From Candidatus Colwellbacteria bacterium RIFCSPLOWO2_02_FULL_44_20b (GTDB taxonomy: Bacteria; Patescibacteriota; Minisyncoccia; UBA6257; Colwellbacteraceae): 22,083 bases of DNA. The position numbers and the translations under genes are program-made. Shown here piece by piece: positions 6,743 to 14,909 of the stretch. The stretch covers positions 363 to 22,445 of the forward strand of contig MHIZ01000020.1 of NCBI GenBank assembly GCA_001817765.1, written 5' to 3'. The notes under the pieces are model-generated. The model saw only the letters and a program-made list of their open reading frames with translations, had not been told where the DNA came from and did not search any database. How positions within the stretch are numbered: position 1 is the stretch's first letter; every line of letters begins with the position of its first letter.

Positions 6743-7905
6743 TGATTAAGTGCTTCGCGTGTATAAACATTGTCCGGCGCCCACAACATCCACCCGGAAG
6801 TAAGCCCGAGTTCTTCAACTGCTCGAATCTGTCCTCTTACTTTATCCGCTCCGTAATCAGCCCCTAAATCAAAATCCTGGAGCCAGGGACGCAATTTCGA
6901 AGAATAATCTTCAACTTCTGTCGGCGTGCTTCGCCGAAGCGCAACCTGGAGAGAATATCTGACCACTTCGTACGGATGTTCTGCTGGGCTTTGAAAATTC
7001 AAAAAACCCTTTCCGTAATGAGAAGGATAAACCATAGGACTCACGAAATCAAAACCGCGGTATGCGTCTTCAAGCAGTTGTCCTATGCCAAGATCATCGG
7101 TATTAACCGTTGTCTGCCCGAAAATACTTCCCGAAATTCTTGCCTGTCCAAAATAGTTGTTAAGGTAAGAAAAAAAGTTGCTCATCACAGTCTGTTTGAG
7201 AACGGTTTTTTCGTCGTAAAAAGGAAATTCAAGAACGCTAAGATTACCGTCTGAGGGAAATCGAATGTAATCGAAATTAATCTCGTCAAAACCGCGCGCT
7301 AAGGCATCTTTGGCAATTGACGCGTTGTAATCCCAAGCTTCACGAGAGGATGGATCAATCCAGCTAAGTCCCTTGCTGTCCTTCCAAGTTGTCGCGGTTC
7401 GTGAGTCTCTCACGGCCAAATCGGGTCGCGCCTTCGCAAGTGCTTGATCTTGAAAAACACTAACGCGCCCAATAACGTAAACTCCCTCGCTATGAAGCCG
7501 TTTTAAAAGCGCGTTCACTCTTCGGATACGAACATCCTTCGTGTTATAACGAAGAACAGCTTCATTCTGCGTATCGTACGAAATATGTCCAGTATAATCC
7601 TTGATATCAATAATAATCGCGTTAAGTTCGGTCTCTCGAATAAGTTTTAAAAAGTACTCAATCTTTCGCTCGCTCCCCATAGACCAACTTGTCGCGTAAA
7701 CCGCCTTGACCGTCTGCGGCGGATTTTGAAGCGACGCCTGAGGTTCAATATCCTGTTGTTCAATAAGTTCAACGTTAGGAGTTTCGGGTTTCAATTCTCC
7801 CAAAACCTCAAAACGATTGTCGATCATAAGAAAAGACGTGAGACCTCCAAAAAAAACCACAAGAAAAAATATCCAAAACCAGAAACGCATTACCCTATCG
7901 TACAT
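6739..7905 (-). CDS. Membrane-anchored putative glycoside hydrolase, DUF4015-type TIM barrel
   Basis: Resembles the putative glycosyl hydrolase domain family (DUF4015/PF13200), TIM-barrel enzymes of unproven substrate that are often exported. From the ATG at 7905 it is 388 aa: a short N-terminus, one membrane segment (about residues 6-27), a linker, then the barrel. Diagnostic stretches are AVYATSWSMGS, LNAIIIDIKDYTGHISYD, VYVIGRVSVFQD, GFDEINFDYIRFPSDG (acidic residues likely catalytic), DFVSPMVYPSHYGKGF and the final SGWMLWAPDNVYT. Other starts are ATG 7890, which also keeps the membrane segment, and a TTG at 7932; the choice is uncertain. It heads the minus-strand cluster and overlaps the LDT fusion by 4 nt, so a wall-glycan substrate is plausible by context only. 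Confidence 0.78.
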   Translation of the reverse strand: MYDRVMRFWFWIFFLVVFFGGLTSFLMIDNRFEVLGELKPETPNVELIEQQDIEPQASLQNPPQTVKAVYATSWSMGSERKIEYFLKLIRETELNAIIIDIKDYTGHISYDTQNEAVLRYNTKDVRIRRVNALLKRLHSEGVYVIGRVSVFQDQALAKARPDLAVRDSRTATTWKDSKGLSWIDPSSREAWDYNASIAKDALARGFDEINFDYIRFPSDGNLSVLEFPFYDEKTVLKQTVMSNFFSYLNNYFGQARISGSIFGQTTVNTDDLGIGQLLEDAYRGFDFVSPMVYPSHYGKGFLNFQSPAEHPYEVVRYSLQVALRRSTPTEVEDYSSKLRPWLQDFDLGADYGADKVRGQIRAVEELGLTSGWMLWAPDNVYTREALNQ

Positions 7906-7952
7906 TGTCCCGACGTTTAAATAAATGTGCAAAAAGAACCAAGAAGTCAGGA

Positions 7953-7967
7953 TCCACCTCAGGTGGA
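7953..7967. promoter_or_regulatory. Perfect 15-bp inverted repeat between divergent operons (possible operator)
   Basis: TCCACCT-C-AGGTGGA is a perfect palindrome with 7-bp arms and one central base. It lies in the ~120-bp gap between the minus-strand envelope operon and the plus-strand dnaX operon. There is no T-run on either side, so it is not a terminator. Its position fits an operator for a dimeric regulator, but no regulator gene is nearby. Confidence 0.35.
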
Positions 7968-7985
7968 AAAATTGATAATTGGAAA

Positions 7986-8016
7986 TTGGAAATTAAACCT
8001 CGTAAGAAGGTATACT
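7986..8016 (+). promoter_or_regulatory. Putative dnaX promoter
   Basis: TATACT at 8011-8016 is a good -10. TTGGAA at 7986-7991 is a weak -35 with a 19-bp spacer, and another copy of TTGGAA lies at 7979-7984. The -10 ends 9 nt before the ATG at 8026, so the transcript would have almost no leader. Confidence 0.4.
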
Positions 8017-8025
8017 GTTGATGCT

Positions 8026-9135
8026 ATGGCTCTCGCGATGTACCGCAGATACCGCCCGAAAACTCTTGGCGACCTTATCGGTCAGGAACTCGTGGTTGAG
8101 GTTTTAAAAAACGCGGCAAAAGAAGACAAAATCGCTCACGCCTACCTTTTCTACGGCCCTCGTGGCACCGGAAAAACCACAACCGCTCGTCTCGTCGCGA
8201 AACTCGTCAACTGCGAAACACGCGCTAAGGATCCGAAATTTAAAGCTGAGGGCGAACCCTGCAACAAATGCCGCCCTTGTCTTGAAATTGATGCCGGTCG
8301 CGGCCTTGATGTTGTTGAGATTGACGCCGCTTCAAACAGAGGCATTGATGAAATAAGAAGTTTAAAAGAAGGCGTCCGCCTCTCCCCTACGTCTTATAAG
8401 TACAAGGTTTTCATCATTGACGAAGTTCACCAATTGACAAAAGAAGCCTTCAACGCGCTTTTGAAAACACTTGAGGAACCGCCAAGTCATGTAGTCTTGA
8501 TTCTCGCGACAACCGAAGCTGAAAAACTGCCACCGACAATAACGTCCCGCACTCAGCGCTTCCACTTCAAACGCGTTCCGATAGCAAGCGTCCTTGAAAA
8601 ACTGAAAAAAATCGTAATCGAAGAAAAATTAAAAATTGACTACGCTGCACTCGAGCTTCTCGCCGCCGCCTCCGAAGGGAGTTTCCGCGATGCCGAATCG
8701 CTCCTTGATCAAATCGTTTCACTCGAATCCACCGCCGACTTGCAGGCGGTCGAACGAATTCTCGGTAAAGTTGGTTTTATCCGCACCTCAACGCTCGCGG
8801 ACTATCTTATCAACAACAATCTTCCGAAATCACTGGAATACTTAAACCAAATTTACGAAGCGGGTTTCAACGTTGTTCAACTGACAAAAGATCTCATTCA
8901 CTACCTCCGTCGTGTCGTAGCTTTGAAAGCCGACCCCGCGCTCGAAGAAGTATTCCGCCGTGAATTAATAAGCGATGAAATCGCTGAAATTAAAAAACAA
9001 AGCCAAAAAGTAGATCTTCAACAGGGAATCAATCTTATAAAATCCTTAATCCGCGCCTACAGCGAAATGCGCTACAGCCCCTTCGCTATAGTCCCCCTCG
9101 AAATAGCGATTATCGAAAACCTAAAGAAAATTTAG
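8026..9135 (+). CDS. dnaX: DnaX, DNA polymerase III clamp-loader ATPase (short form)
   Basis: AAA+ motor subunit of the clamp loader, which opens the beta sliding clamp onto DNA. From the ATG at 8026 (369 aa): MYRRYRPKTLGDLIGQE (5-21), Walker A GPRGTGKT (44-51), the DnaX zinc module with Cys63, Cys79, Cys82 and Cys85, Walker B VFIIDEVH (128-135), sensor ATTE (161-164) and SRTQRF holding the Arg finger (usual SRC reads SRT). Domains II and III follow. The protein stops near the end of domain III, so the tau-specific domains IV-V (DnaB and alpha contacts) are absent, leaving a gamma-like protein. A frame-open GTG at 7927 is rejected because its extra residues show no family similarity. The M24 peptidase gene starts 4 bp after the stop. 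Confidence 0.94.
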   Translation: MALAMYRRYRPKTLGDLIGQELVVEVLKNAAKEDKIAHAYLFYGPRGTGKTTTARLVAKLVNCETRAKDPKFKAEGEPCNKCRPCLEIDAGRGLDVVEIDAASNRGIDEIRSLKEGVRLSPTSYKYKVFIIDEVHQLTKEAFNALLKTLEEPPSHVVLILATTEAEKLPPTITSRTQRFHFKRVPIASVLEKLKKIVIEEKLKIDYAALELLAAASEGSFRDAESLLDQIVSLESTADLQAVERILGKVGFIRTSTLADYLINNNLPKSLEYLNQIYEAGFNVVQLTKDLIHYLRRVVALKADPALEEVFRRELISDEIAEIKKQSQKVDLQQGINLIKSLIRAYSEMRYSPFAIVPLEIAIIENLKKI

Positions 9136-9139
9136 GAAA

Positions 9140-10249
9140 GTGACAACGCGTATCAAAAAAGTTCAGAACGAACTGAAAAAATCAGGAGCCGGTGGAATCA
9201 TCATCACAAATGAAACCAACGTAAAGTACCTCACGGGGTTCTCTGATCTCCCAGTAGGTTCACGGTCCGGAACGCTTTTTATAACAAAAGATAAAGCCCA
9301 CCTCGTTATCCCTACGGGTGCTTTATTTGAAGCACAAAACTTGAATAGTGTTAAAAAGAAAGAAATAAAACTTATTACAATCTACAAATGGGAAGATCGC
9401 TGGAAAATATGTGCGAGATATTTCTCTTCAAAAGCAGCTGTCTTTATTGAGAAATCTGATATCCATGTAGACGAATGGGAAATAATGCGTCGCTTCTTAA
9501 AAAGAAAATTCAAAGACGCTCGGTGGCTCGTCGAACGGTTAAGAGTTGTAAAAGATAACAATGAATTGAAAAAGATACGAAAAGCAGTCGACATAACAGA
9601 CAAAACATTTCTCGAAACAGTAAAGTTTTTAAAATCAAGAGATTATACGAAGCTGACCGAACGTGATGTCGCCGCGAAAATTGAAGATATCGCAAAACGC
9701 CTCGGCGGAGAAGGGCTCGCGTTTCCTTCAATTGTTGCCGTTGGTAAAAACAGTGCTGAAACTCATCATCACTCCTCAAATGAAAAACTGAAGAAGAATA
9801 AACCGCTTCTTATCGACATCGGTATTGTATACAAGGATTATATGGGCGATTTAACGCGTACTATTTTTCTCGGAAAGCCATCAAAGGAATTCAAAAAGAT
9901 CTACAAGATCGTTCTTGAAGCAAACGAAAAAAGCATTGCCGCCTGCCATCTTGGCGTACCCGCGCAAAAACTATACGAAATTACTGTACAGCACTTCAAG
10001 AAATATCGATTAGATAAATATTTTACACACTCACTTGGTCATGGTGTCGGTCTTGAAATTCATGAAGCACCGATCCTCAGACCACCCCAAAAAGGTTCTC
10101 TTAAAGAAAAAATGGTGGTCACAATCGAACCCGGTCTTTACTTCAAAGACAAGTTTGGAGTAAGAATAGAAGATTATCTTGCTATCACAAAAAACGGACA
10201 CGAAGTTCTTTCTTCAAAAAGCCCGAAAGAAAAAATCATCGAAATTTAA
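9140..10249 (+). CDS. M24 metallopeptidase, Xaa-Pro aminopeptidase/dipeptidase type
   Basis: Cytosolic dinuclear-metal peptidase that removes or cleaves next to proline in peptides (PepP/PepQ group), 369 aa. Residues 1-~135 form a creatinase-like N-terminal domain (GGIIITNETNVKYLTGF). The rest is a pita-bread domain with all five metal ligands: Asp226 and Asp237 (LLIDIGIVYKDYMGDLTRT), His301 (HSLGHGVGLEIHEAP), Glu330 (TIEPGLYF) and Glu344 (VRIEDYLA). His210 and its neighbours in AETHHHSS fit the substrate-binding histidine. The start is GTG, with AGGA just upstream and 4 bp after the dnaX stop, so it is co-transcribed. Whether it prefers longer peptides (PepP) or dipeptides (PepQ) cannot be told here. 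Confidence 0.9.
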   Translation: MTTRIKKVQNELKKSGAGGIIITNETNVKYLTGFSDLPVGSRSGTLFITKDKAHLVIPTGALFEAQNLNSVKKKEIKLITIYKWEDRWKICARYFSSKAAVFIEKSDIHVDEWEIMRRFLKRKFKDARWLVERLRVVKDNNELKKIRKAVDITDKTFLETVKFLKSRDYTKLTERDVAAKIEDIAKRLGGEGLAFPSIVAVGKNSAETHHHSSNEKLKKNKPLLIDIGIVYKDYMGDLTRTIFLGKPSKEFKKIYKIVLEANEKSIAACHLGVPAQKLYEITVQHFKKYRLDKYFTHSLGHGVGLEIHEAPILRPPQKGSLKEKMVVTIEPGLYFKDKFGVRIEDYLAITKNGHEVLSSKSPKEKIIEI

Positions 10250-10268
10250 AAAATAAAAAAACTGAAGA

Positions 10269-12869
10269 ATGCATATAGAGCACACGCGCTCAGAGACTCA
10301 TCGTCTCCCGAAAAATACAGTACCAAAAGAGTACGACATTGTACTCGAACCAGACCTTAAAAAGGGGTTTTTTTCTGGTGAGGTAAAAATTACTATTGAA
10401 ATTATTGAGCGCACCCTTGTCATAACCTTGAACGCTACCGATCTTGAAATAGAATCAACCAAAATAGTACAAAAAGCAAAAACACAAAAAGCAAAAACTA
10501 AACTCGATGAAAAAAAAGAAGAACTAACACTCCACGTTTCCGAACTTCTCGAAAAAGGGAAAGCTGTACTCATCATCCGATTTAAAGGAACTTTGAACGA
10601 CAAGATGCATGGTTTCTATCGGAGCTGTTACCTCACAAAAGAAAAGAAAAAAGAATACATCGCAACAACACAGTTTGAAGCAACTGACGCCCGCCGCTGC
10701 TTCCCCTGTTTTGATGAGCCTGCTCTTCCGGCAACTTTTAAATCCGCGCTTATTGTTGAAAAAGAATATGAAACAATCTCGAATATGCCGATTACAAGAG
10801 AAGAACCGCGTGGAGAAAAGAAAATAGTCTACTTCGAAGAAACGCCCGTAATGTCGACATATCTTCTTGTTTTTATCGTTGGTAACTTTGAATGGCTCGA
10901 AGCAAAGACAAAAAGTAAAACACTCGTTCGAGTCGCGACCGTGCCGGGCAAAAAAGAACAAGGAATATTCGCGCTTGATACAGCAGTAAAAGTTTTAGAG
11001 TTCTATGAAGACTATTTCGAAATCCCCTATCCGCTTCCAAAGCTTGATCTTATTGCTATCCCCGATTTTGCCGCCGGCGCCATGGAAAATTGGGGAGCTG
11101 TCACCTATCGCGAAACCGCCCTTTTGATCGATAAAGAAAATTCATCCGCCGCGAGACGACAACGCGTCGCAATCGTAATCGCTCACGAAACCTCCCATCA
11201 ATGGTTCGGTAACTTAGTTACCATGGATTGGTGGACAAACCTGTGGTTAAACGAAGGTTTCGCGAGTTTTATGGAATACCTCGCGGTAGATGAGCTCTTC
11301 CCCGAATGGGAAATCTGGACGCAATTTATAGCTGACGATTATTCCTACGCTCTTCATGAGGACGGCATGCGAAGCACACATCCAATTGAAGTCAAGGTAA
11401 AACACCCGAGTGAAATTTCGCAAATCTTCGACAGTATCAGTTATCAAAAAGGCGCTTCAGTTATAAGAATGATCGAGGCGTACCTCGGCGCTCGCGTATT
11501 TAGAAAAGGATTAAAAACCTACCTCAATCGCTTCGCCTACGGAAACGCGACAACTGACGACCTCTGGAAGGCGCTAGAAGAAGTTTCAAAAAAGCCCGTA
11601 AAAAGCATTATGGATAGTTGGATAAAACAGCCCGGCTACCCAGTTCTAACAATCCATAAAAAAAACGAAAATACGCTTGGCATTCGTCAGACGCGGTTTC
11701 TTTCGTCTCCTTTAGAGCTCACACCCGAGGAGGAGTCGCAACTTTGGGAAAGCCCAATACCACTTAAAGTTATAACTGCTGGCGAAGAAAAAGAAAAATT
11801 TGTGTTTTTGAAAGACCGCGAAACAACGCTCACCCTCTCCGCAAAACGTGATTGGATAAAACTAAACGCGGAACAAAAAGGGTTCTTGCGGGTAAACTAC
11901 TCAAAGGAAATATGGGAGAGTCTAAAAACGGCCGTTGCCGAAAATAAAATTGAGGTTATTGATCGTTTCGGTCTTCTTGATGACGCGGTGGCTCTCACGC
12001 GTGCGGGACATATGCGTACTCCAGAATTACTCTCACTACTTGAAATATACAAAAATGAAGATCATTACATTGTCTGGACTGATATCGCGGGTATTTTAGT
12101 GAGCCTTAAAGATCTTCTCGCCGAAAGTGAATGTATTAGAAATTTTGAAAACTTCGCACGTTCAGTTCTAAAACCAATCGTTAAAAAGCTCGGCTGGGAA
12201 AGTGATCCGAACGACACGCACACAAAAATCCTCCTCCGAAGCGTGGTACTCCGGACGCTCGGCGAATTTGGCGACGAAGAAGTAATTAAAACAGCAAAAA
12301 AGAAATTTGAAGAGTATCTGAGGGATTCGAAAGCTTTAAGACCAGATCTCAGAATGGTTGTCTATGGTGTTGTTGCAGAAAATAGCGACGAAAAAGAGTA
12401 CGAAACATTTCTAGATCTCTATCGTGCAACAGATCTCCACGAAGAAAAACTTCGGTATCTAAACGCTCTTGGTCAATTTAAAAACAAAGATCTTCTGAAA
12501 CGCGCACTTGAGTTCGGCCTTTCTGATGAAGTTCGCTCACAAGATACAATCTACCCGTTCGGAGGCGTCTCAAGAAACCCGTTAGGACGCACACTCGCTT
12601 GGGAATTCTTCAAGAATAACTGGAAAGAATTCGAGACTCGTTATAGTAGTGGTGGATTAAAATTTATTAGCTACTTCATAAGCGCGGCGGTAGCTCACTT
12701 TGCTTCGGAAGAAAAAGCAAAAGAAGTGGAGCAATTCTTTAAAAGTCATCCTGTTCCAAGTGGAACACGTGCGGTTGAACAATCACTCGAGGCAATCCGC
12801 GCCAAAGCCGCCTGGCTTGCCCGTGACGAAAAAGCCATCACTGAGTGGCTGAGAGGCAACGTAAAATAA
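10269..12869 (+). CDS. M1 family zinc aminopeptidase (PepN / tricorn-interacting-factor type)
   Basis: Broad-specificity aminopeptidase, 866 aa, with no signal peptide and so probably cytosolic. Layout: N-terminal beta saddle (to ~205), catalytic thermolysin-like domain (~206-450), small beta domain, then a helical ERAP1-like C-terminal domain (from ~535). The active site is complete: GAMEN exopeptidase motif 270-274, HETSH (His306, Glu307, His310), Glu329 in LNEGF (HExxH-x18-E) and the transition-state Tyr392 (SISYQKGAS). Overall architecture resembles tricorn-interacting factors or puromycin-sensitive aminopeptidase more than E. coli PepN. It lies 19 nt after the M24 gene, pairing two exopeptidases in one operon. 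A hairpin directly follows the stop. Confidence 0.93.
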   Translation: MHIEHTRSETHRLPKNTVPKEYDIVLEPDLKKGFFSGEVKITIEIIERTLVITLNATDLEIESTKIVQKAKTQKAKTKLDEKKEELTLHVSELLEKGKAVLIIRFKGTLNDKMHGFYRSCYLTKEKKKEYIATTQFEATDARRCFPCFDEPALPATFKSALIVEKEYETISNMPITREEPRGEKKIVYFEETPVMSTYLLVFIVGNFEWLEAKTKSKTLVRVATVPGKKEQGIFALDTAVKVLEFYEDYFEIPYPLPKLDLIAIPDFAAGAMENWGAVTYRETALLIDKENSSAARRQRVAIVIAHETSHQWFGNLVTMDWWTNLWLNEGFASFMEYLAVDELFPEWEIWTQFIADDYSYALHEDGMRSTHPIEVKVKHPSEISQIFDSISYQKGASVIRMIEAYLGARVFRKGLKTYLNRFAYGNATTDDLWKALEEVSKKPVKSIMDSWIKQPGYPVLTIHKKNENTLGIRQTRFLSSPLELTPEEESQLWESPIPLKVITAGEEKEKFVFLKDRETTLTLSAKRDWIKLNAEQKGFLRVNYSKEIWESLKTAVAENKIEVIDRFGLLDDAVALTRAGHMRTPELLSLLEIYKNEDHYIVWTDIAGILVSLKDLLAESECIRNFENFARSVLKPIVKKLGWESDPNDTHTKILLRSVVLRTLGEFGDEEVIKTAKKKFEEYLRDSKALRPDLRMVVYGVVAENSDEKEYETFLDLYRATDLHEEKLRYLNALGQFKNKDLLKRALEFGLSDEVRSQDTIYPFGGVSRNPLGRTLAWEFFKNNWKEFETRYSSGGLKFISYFISAAVAHFASEEKAKEVEQFFKSHPVPSGTRAVEQSLEAIRAKAAWLARDEKAITEWLRGNVK

Positions 12870-12894
12870 ATCAGCTCCCATAAAGGGAGCTGAT
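12870..12894. terminator. Bidirectional hairpin between convergent genes
   Basis: ATCAGCTCCC-ATAAA-GGGAGCTGAT forms a perfect 10-bp stem starting right after the M1 stop codon. On the minus strand the stem is followed by TTTATTTTA, so it works best as terminator of the minus-strand gene 12911-13432. On the plus strand the tail is not T-rich. Confidence 0.7.
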
Positions 12895-12910
12895 ACTTAT
12901 AAGAGACTAC

Positions 12911-13432
12911 TCAGTAAGATGGCGCGAATTGCTTTCCCAAAAGTTTGCTGGCCGTTTCTTCGATCGCACCCAACAGATTCCATCCATTTTCTTGAAATTT
13001 TGCGATATCAAGAAACATCGTAGTCGTTGCATCATGACAATCAACCTCAGTAATTCCTTTGAAACGAAGCCTCACTTCAAATTCTCGCTTTCTTCTACGA
13101 TCAAGTGACGCGATTCTTCGGTCATCAAAAGATAAGAGTAAATATGTGCGGTTGCTTCCAAGAAGATTCTGGAATGCTTCGTCAATTTTAAGAAGACGAT
13201 TGTGCCTACCCCAGAAAAAACCCAAGGAAAAAGGAAAAACTATCGTCCCACAACGTTTCGAGAATTCAACACCAATCCGTTCTTTGAGAAGTTCACAATC
13301 GAGATACTTTTCAAAAAGCGGCGGAAACGCCTGAATGTTTCGTGGAGAAAAGATAAACTCACGATTCGAGAACAAATCAGGTTTTTCCTGAAAACGGGAA
13401 TGCAATCGAGTGGTATTTGTTTCGTAAGGCAT
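12911..13432 (-). CDS. Hypothetical protein, 173 aa
   Basis: I do not recognise a family. The product is soluble-looking, mixed alpha/beta and rich in Arg and Phe, with a strongly charged stretch RIASLDRRRKREFEVRLRF (about residues 107-125) that alternates like a beta-strand pair. No signal peptide or membrane segment is seen. The ATG at 13432 is the only plausible start, because an in-frame TAA lies three codons upstream. No Shine-Dalgarno site is visible. Sixteen nt upstream ends a 39-aa membrane ORF with a good ribosome-binding site, so the two probably form one unit. A terminator hairpin follows the stop. The sequence reads as a true gene: it has no competing frame of similar quality and occupies the only long gap between M1 and M16. 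Confidence 0.62.
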   Translation of the reverse strand: MPYETNTTRLHSRFQEKPDLFSNREFIFSPRNIQAFPPLFEKYLDCELLKERIGVEFSKRCGTIVFPFSLGFFWGRHNRLLKIDEAFQNLLGSNRTYLLLSFDDRRIASLDRRRKREFEVRLRFKGITEVDCHDATTTMFLDIAKFQENGWNLLGAIEETASKLLGKQFAPSY

Positions 13433-13447
13433 ATAAAAAGGTTAAAC

Positions 13448-13567
13448 TTAAAAACGCCGATTCCATCGTTCTTCGTCATTCTCATTTGAACCTTTCTCAA
13501 GCAAAGAGAAAATCCATACAAAGAAACGAAGAACAAGTTTCCCAAGAAACGCAAGAACTTTAAACAT
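13448..13567 (-). CDS. Small membrane protein, 39 aa
   Basis: Short ORF starting MFKVLAFLGKLVLRFFVWIF: one amphipathic or membrane helix with interspersed Lys/Arg, then a highly charged C-terminal tail (residues ~25-39, ending ERWNRRF). On the minus strand, AAAGG lies six nt before the ATG, one of the better Shine-Dalgarno sites in the window. TATAGT at 13600-13595 is a possible -10. It ends 16 nt before the 173-aa orphan gene. Known small proteins of this form often bind or modulate a membrane partner, but no function can be assigned. A real gene is likely given the ribosome-binding site and the helix, but a chance ORF of this length cannot be excluded. Confidence 0.5.
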   Translation of the reverse strand: MFKVLAFLGKLVLRFFVWIFSLLEKGSNENDEERWNRRF

Positions 13568-13594
13568 AAGCGACCTTTATTAACTTATAAAATG

Positions 13595-13624
13595 ACTATA
13601 GATTGAGTAACGACTATAACCCAA
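13595..13624 (-). promoter_or_regulatory. Weak putative promoter of the 39-aa/173-aa unit
   Basis: On the minus strand TTGGGT (13624-13619), an 18-bp spacer and TATAGT (13600-13595) overlap the M16 stop codon. TATAGTC also occurs a second time at 13618-13612. The -35 is poor, so this is tentative. Confidence 0.25.
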
Positions 13625-14885
13625 AATCAAAGTTTACATCAAGTTTTGTAAGACTCTTCGTCAAAACGTTGATTTTTGGTTTATCCGCGAAAATCTGCCG
13701 AGCAACCACCATGACCTCATCTGAAGTAATACTTTTAATTTCTTCGATTCGTTCCTCAACGGTTGGGACCTTATGCCCGAAAAGAATCCATGGCGAAAAG
13801 TAATCAGTGTAGCTTCCAAGTTTTTCAAATGAAGAAGCAATTCCGCTAAGCGCGCCATTGCGAACCTTCGTCATTTCCTCCTCAGTAATTCCATCTTTAA
13901 ACAGTTTACGAATTTCATTCGAGACCTCATCAAATAATTGTTGAAGTTTTTCTTCGTCTGCCGAAGCATAAATTTCAAATTCTCCAGTATCAGAAGAACC
14001 GCTCGAAGAAGACCCAATAGAGTACGCTATGGCAAGATCGTGACGAATCCGGTTACAAAAACGCGAAGAAGAACCGCTACCAAGAATATCGGCAAGATAT
14101 GAAGCCGCAAGTTGCTCCCGAGTAAAATAAGAAAACCCTTTGAAAGTGATTAAAAGTTTCGATTGTTTAAAATCGCCATTCGTAATAGTAACGACCTGGT
14201 TCGTTTCAAAATGGGGCTTTGAGAAAACAACTTCTACACCACCTTGAAAAGTACTGAAATACTTTTCGGCAAGTGAAAAAGCCTCTTCTTTCTTGATATT
14301 GCCCCCTATAGTAAGAATAAAATTCTGCGCTACGTACGTACGCTTCATATAATTACAGAGCATCTCCTTCATAACATTCGGCAAATTGTGTTCTTCGTCA
14401 AAAATAGTCCGTCCAATCGGTTGTCCGCCGGGATAAATCGCAGAACGTTGACGTCTCTCTAAAGAAACCCATGGGTCGTCGCGTTTTCCCCGTGCCTCTT
14501 GGGCAATAACCGTCTTCTCTTTTTCAACCTCGTTAAGAAGCGAGTTAAAAAACATATCAGAAAGAAAATCAAAAGCTACCTCAGTCTTTTCAGAAAGAAG
14601 CTTCACCCAGTACTCAACAGTTTCTGCTCCGGTAGATCCATTGTAAAAACCCCCATGGTATTCAATAAATTTGCTAATTTCAAACGCGCTTGGTCGTTTT
14701 TTCGTTCCATCAAAAAACAAATGCTCCAGAAAATGGGCTGCACCAATTTCATTATCGAGTTCTGCTCGTCGTCCAACTTTTCCAAGAAGTGAAAGAAGTA
14801 CAAATCCCGACTTTTCAAAAGGAACATGAAGCACACGTAAGCCATTCGCCAACGTACGCATACTATATGGATATTTAGTGTTCAT
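13614..14885 (-). CDS. M16 family zinc peptidase (insulinase/processing-peptidase type)
   Basis: Zinc metallopeptidase of 423 aa, related to bacterial processing-peptidase-like M16B proteins that cleave peptides of limited size. The inverted zinc motif HxxEH is His51-FL-Glu54-His55 (AAHFLEHLFFDGT). The third ligand is most likely Glu130 (EKEKTVIAQE), 74 residues later, as in the family. The C-terminal half has the matching non-catalytic fold with FTREQLAASYLADILGSG and the SRFCNRIRHDLAIAYSI block, which corresponds to the conserved R--LAYS strand. No signal peptide is seen, so cytosolic location is expected. The gene stands alone behind the corA terminator. The start ATG has no clear Shine-Dalgarno site. 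Confidence 0.9.
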   Translation of the reverse strand: MNTKYPYSMRTLANGLRVLHVPFEKSGFVLLSLLGKVGRRAELDNEIGAAHFLEHLFFDGTKKRPSAFEISKFIEYHGGFYNGSTGAETVEYWVKLLSEKTEVAFDFLSDMFFNSLLNEVEKEKTVIAQEARGKRDDPWVSLERRQRSAIYPGGQPIGRTIFDEEHNLPNVMKEMLCNYMKRTYVAQNFILTIGGNIKKEEAFSLAEKYFSTFQGGVEVVFSKPHFETNQVVTITNGDFKQSKLLITFKGFSYFTREQLAASYLADILGSGSSSRFCNRIRHDLAIAYSIGSSSSGSSDTGEFEIYASADEEKLQQLFDEVSNEIRKLFKDGITEEEMTKVRNGALSGIASSFEKLGSYTDYFSPWILFGHKVPTVEERIEEIKSITSDEVMVVARQIFADKPKINVLTKSLTKLDVNFDFGL

Positions 14886-14909
14886 AAACTAATTCTGCTA
14901 TCTGACGAT

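Noticed and set aside
7927..8025. N-terminal extension of DnaX from GTG 7927.
   Set aside because: The extra 33 residues include the palindrome and the promoter, and do not resemble DnaX N-termini.
13240..13554. Minus-strand 104-aa ORF across the 39-aa ORF and the start of the 173-aa gene.
   Set aside because: It has no ribosome-binding site and conflicts with two better-supported frames.
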